Part shown: positions 5,168 through 5,744 of the stretch, piece by piece
How positions within the stretch are numbered: position 1 is the stretch's first letter
Layout: each line of letters opens with the position of its first letter
Assembly (NCBI GenBank): GCA_003541445.1
Contig: DPMO01000075.1
Location: forward strand, 1-5,744
DNA length: 5,744 bases
Origin: Clostridiales bacterium
Lineage (GTDB): Bacteria; Bacillota; Sulfobacillia; UBA995; UBA9673
Direction: 5' to 3'
The notes under the pieces: model-generated
What the model saw: only the letters and a program-made list of their open reading frames with translations
Databases searched by the model: none
What the model was told of the DNA's origin: nothing
Made by a program: the position numbers and the translations under genes

Positions 5168-5744
5168 TTGAAGCGGTTCACGTCGGCGAGGACGCGGTAC
5201 CTCCTGCTGGCCTTGGCGGCGGCCCTTCTGGCCGGAATCTTCGTGCACATCTACCTGTCGGGGGTCGCGCGTCGGGTCCCCGTCGTCGTCGCCGCCCGTG
5301 ACTTCGAGGCCTACTCGGTCCTTGACGCCCACCTGGTGAGGACGGTGCTCCTGCCCGCTTCCGCCGTTCACCCGGCGTCGGTGTCCCGGGCGGCCGACGC
5401 GGTCGGCAAGACGAGCCTCGTCCCCAGACGGCAGGGGGAGCAGATCCTCGCCTCGAGTCTTGTGAGCGGGGACGAACCCGGGGAGTACCGGGCCGGGCTC
5501 AGACCTGAGGAACGTGCCTTGTGCCTGCCGGCCGAGGCGGTCCTCGGCGGCTGGCTCGGGGTCGCGCCGGGGGACTATGTCGACCTGACGGTGGTTCTGG
5601 ACGGGGTGTCGCACTGCCTCGCGCAGGGCCTGGAGGTCCTGGATGTCGTGAAGGACCCCTCGGCTCCCTTCTCCGGGGGGCGGATCCAGGCCCCGCTGGG
5701 CGTGTTCCTGCGCGTGACCCCGGCCCAGGCGGAACGCATCACCC
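5168..5744 (+). CDS. cpaB: CpaB/RcpC-like SAF-domain Flp pilus assembly protein (partial, N-terminal 192 residues)
   Basis: An uninterrupted frame begins at TTG 5168 and runs off the window end. The product starts MKRFTSARTRY, then has one membrane helix at about residues 11-30. A SAF domain follows: VPVVVAARDFEAYSVLD from residue 37, a VGKTSLVPRRQGEQIL segment near 79-94, then a second beta-rich part with LPAEAVLGGWLGVAPGDYVDL and GVFLRVTPAQAERI near the cut. This order (short basic N-terminus, membrane anchor, SAF, then the RcpC/CpaB part with PGDYVDL) is that of CpaB, an inner-membrane-anchored component of the Flp/Tad type IV pilus machinery whose extracytoplasmic part assists assembly. 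The usual length is roughly 230-300 residues, so perhaps a quarter or more is missing. Other tad genes would be expected just downstream. It has its own promoter and is divergent from the SLH gene. A flagellar P-ring FlgA-like SAF protein is an alternative, made unlikely by the membrane anchor and the GDYVDL segment. Confidence 0.88.
   Translation, partial: MKRFTSARTRYLLLALAAALLAGIFVHIYLSGVARRVPVVVAARDFEAYSVLDAHLVRTVLLPASAVHPASVSRAADAVGKTSLVPRRQGEQILASSLVSGDEPGEYRAGLRPEERALCLPAEAVLGGWLGVAPGDYVDLTVVLDGVSHCLAQGLEVLDVVKDPSAPFSGGRIQAPLGVFLRVTPAQAERIT

Noticed and set aside
5066..5614. - strand open frame (182 codons) opposite the cpaB-type gene
   Set aside because: Its Arg/Gly/Asp-rich composition and antisense position to the membrane anchor and SAF domain mark it as a shadow.

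Overview
This is a high-GC window (roughly 70% by eye). Its traits suggest a GC-rich Bacillota-type bacterium: a textbook AGGAGGTGA ribosome-binding site, TTG start codons, a DegV-family protein, an exported S-layer-homology (SLH) protein and a CpaB-type pilus-assembly protein. The lineage is an inference from gene content, not a match to a known genome. I saw no tRNA, rRNA, CRISPR array, insertion sequence or phage gene.

Layout, left to right. Bases 1-73 hold what looks like the last codons of an unidentified + strand gene. After a 138-base gap comes a complete DegV/FakB-like fatty-acid-binding protein gene (212-1078, +). It is followed with no gap by a large molybdopterin oxidoreductase gene (about 963 or 1098 to 3260, +). 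The two are presumably co-transcribed. The start of the molybdoenzyme is abnormal: there is no ATG, GTG or TTG between the degV interior (963) and the first conserved residues (about 1095). Its end overlaps the end of a convergent - strand gene by 17 bases, and the overlap zone carries two GC-rich hairpins.

The - strand gene (3244-4836) encodes a secreted 530-residue protein: signal peptide, SLH repeats, a FlgD-type Ig domain and two more beta-rich Ig-like segments. It starts with TTG behind a near-perfect Shine-Dalgarno. A 331-base divergent intergenic region separates it from the last gene, a + strand CpaB/SAF-domain gene of the Flp/Tad pilus type. That gene also starts with TTG and runs off the window at 5744. 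The intergenic region holds a good sigma-A-like promoter for cpaB whose spacer is filled by a 14-bp perfect palindrome, then a leader of about 100 bases that could mask the ribosome-binding site.

Functionally there are two themes. Left: lipid handling (acyl-chain binding) next to a soluble bis-MGD redox enzyme of unknown substrate with no electron-transfer subunit in view. Right: two divergently transcribed cell-surface genes, an SLH-anchored wall protein and a pilus-assembly protein. The individual families are known. The points most worth a second look are the molybdoenzyme start, the palindrome-filled cpaB promoter and its leader, and the SLH/FlgD-Ig architecture beside cpaB.
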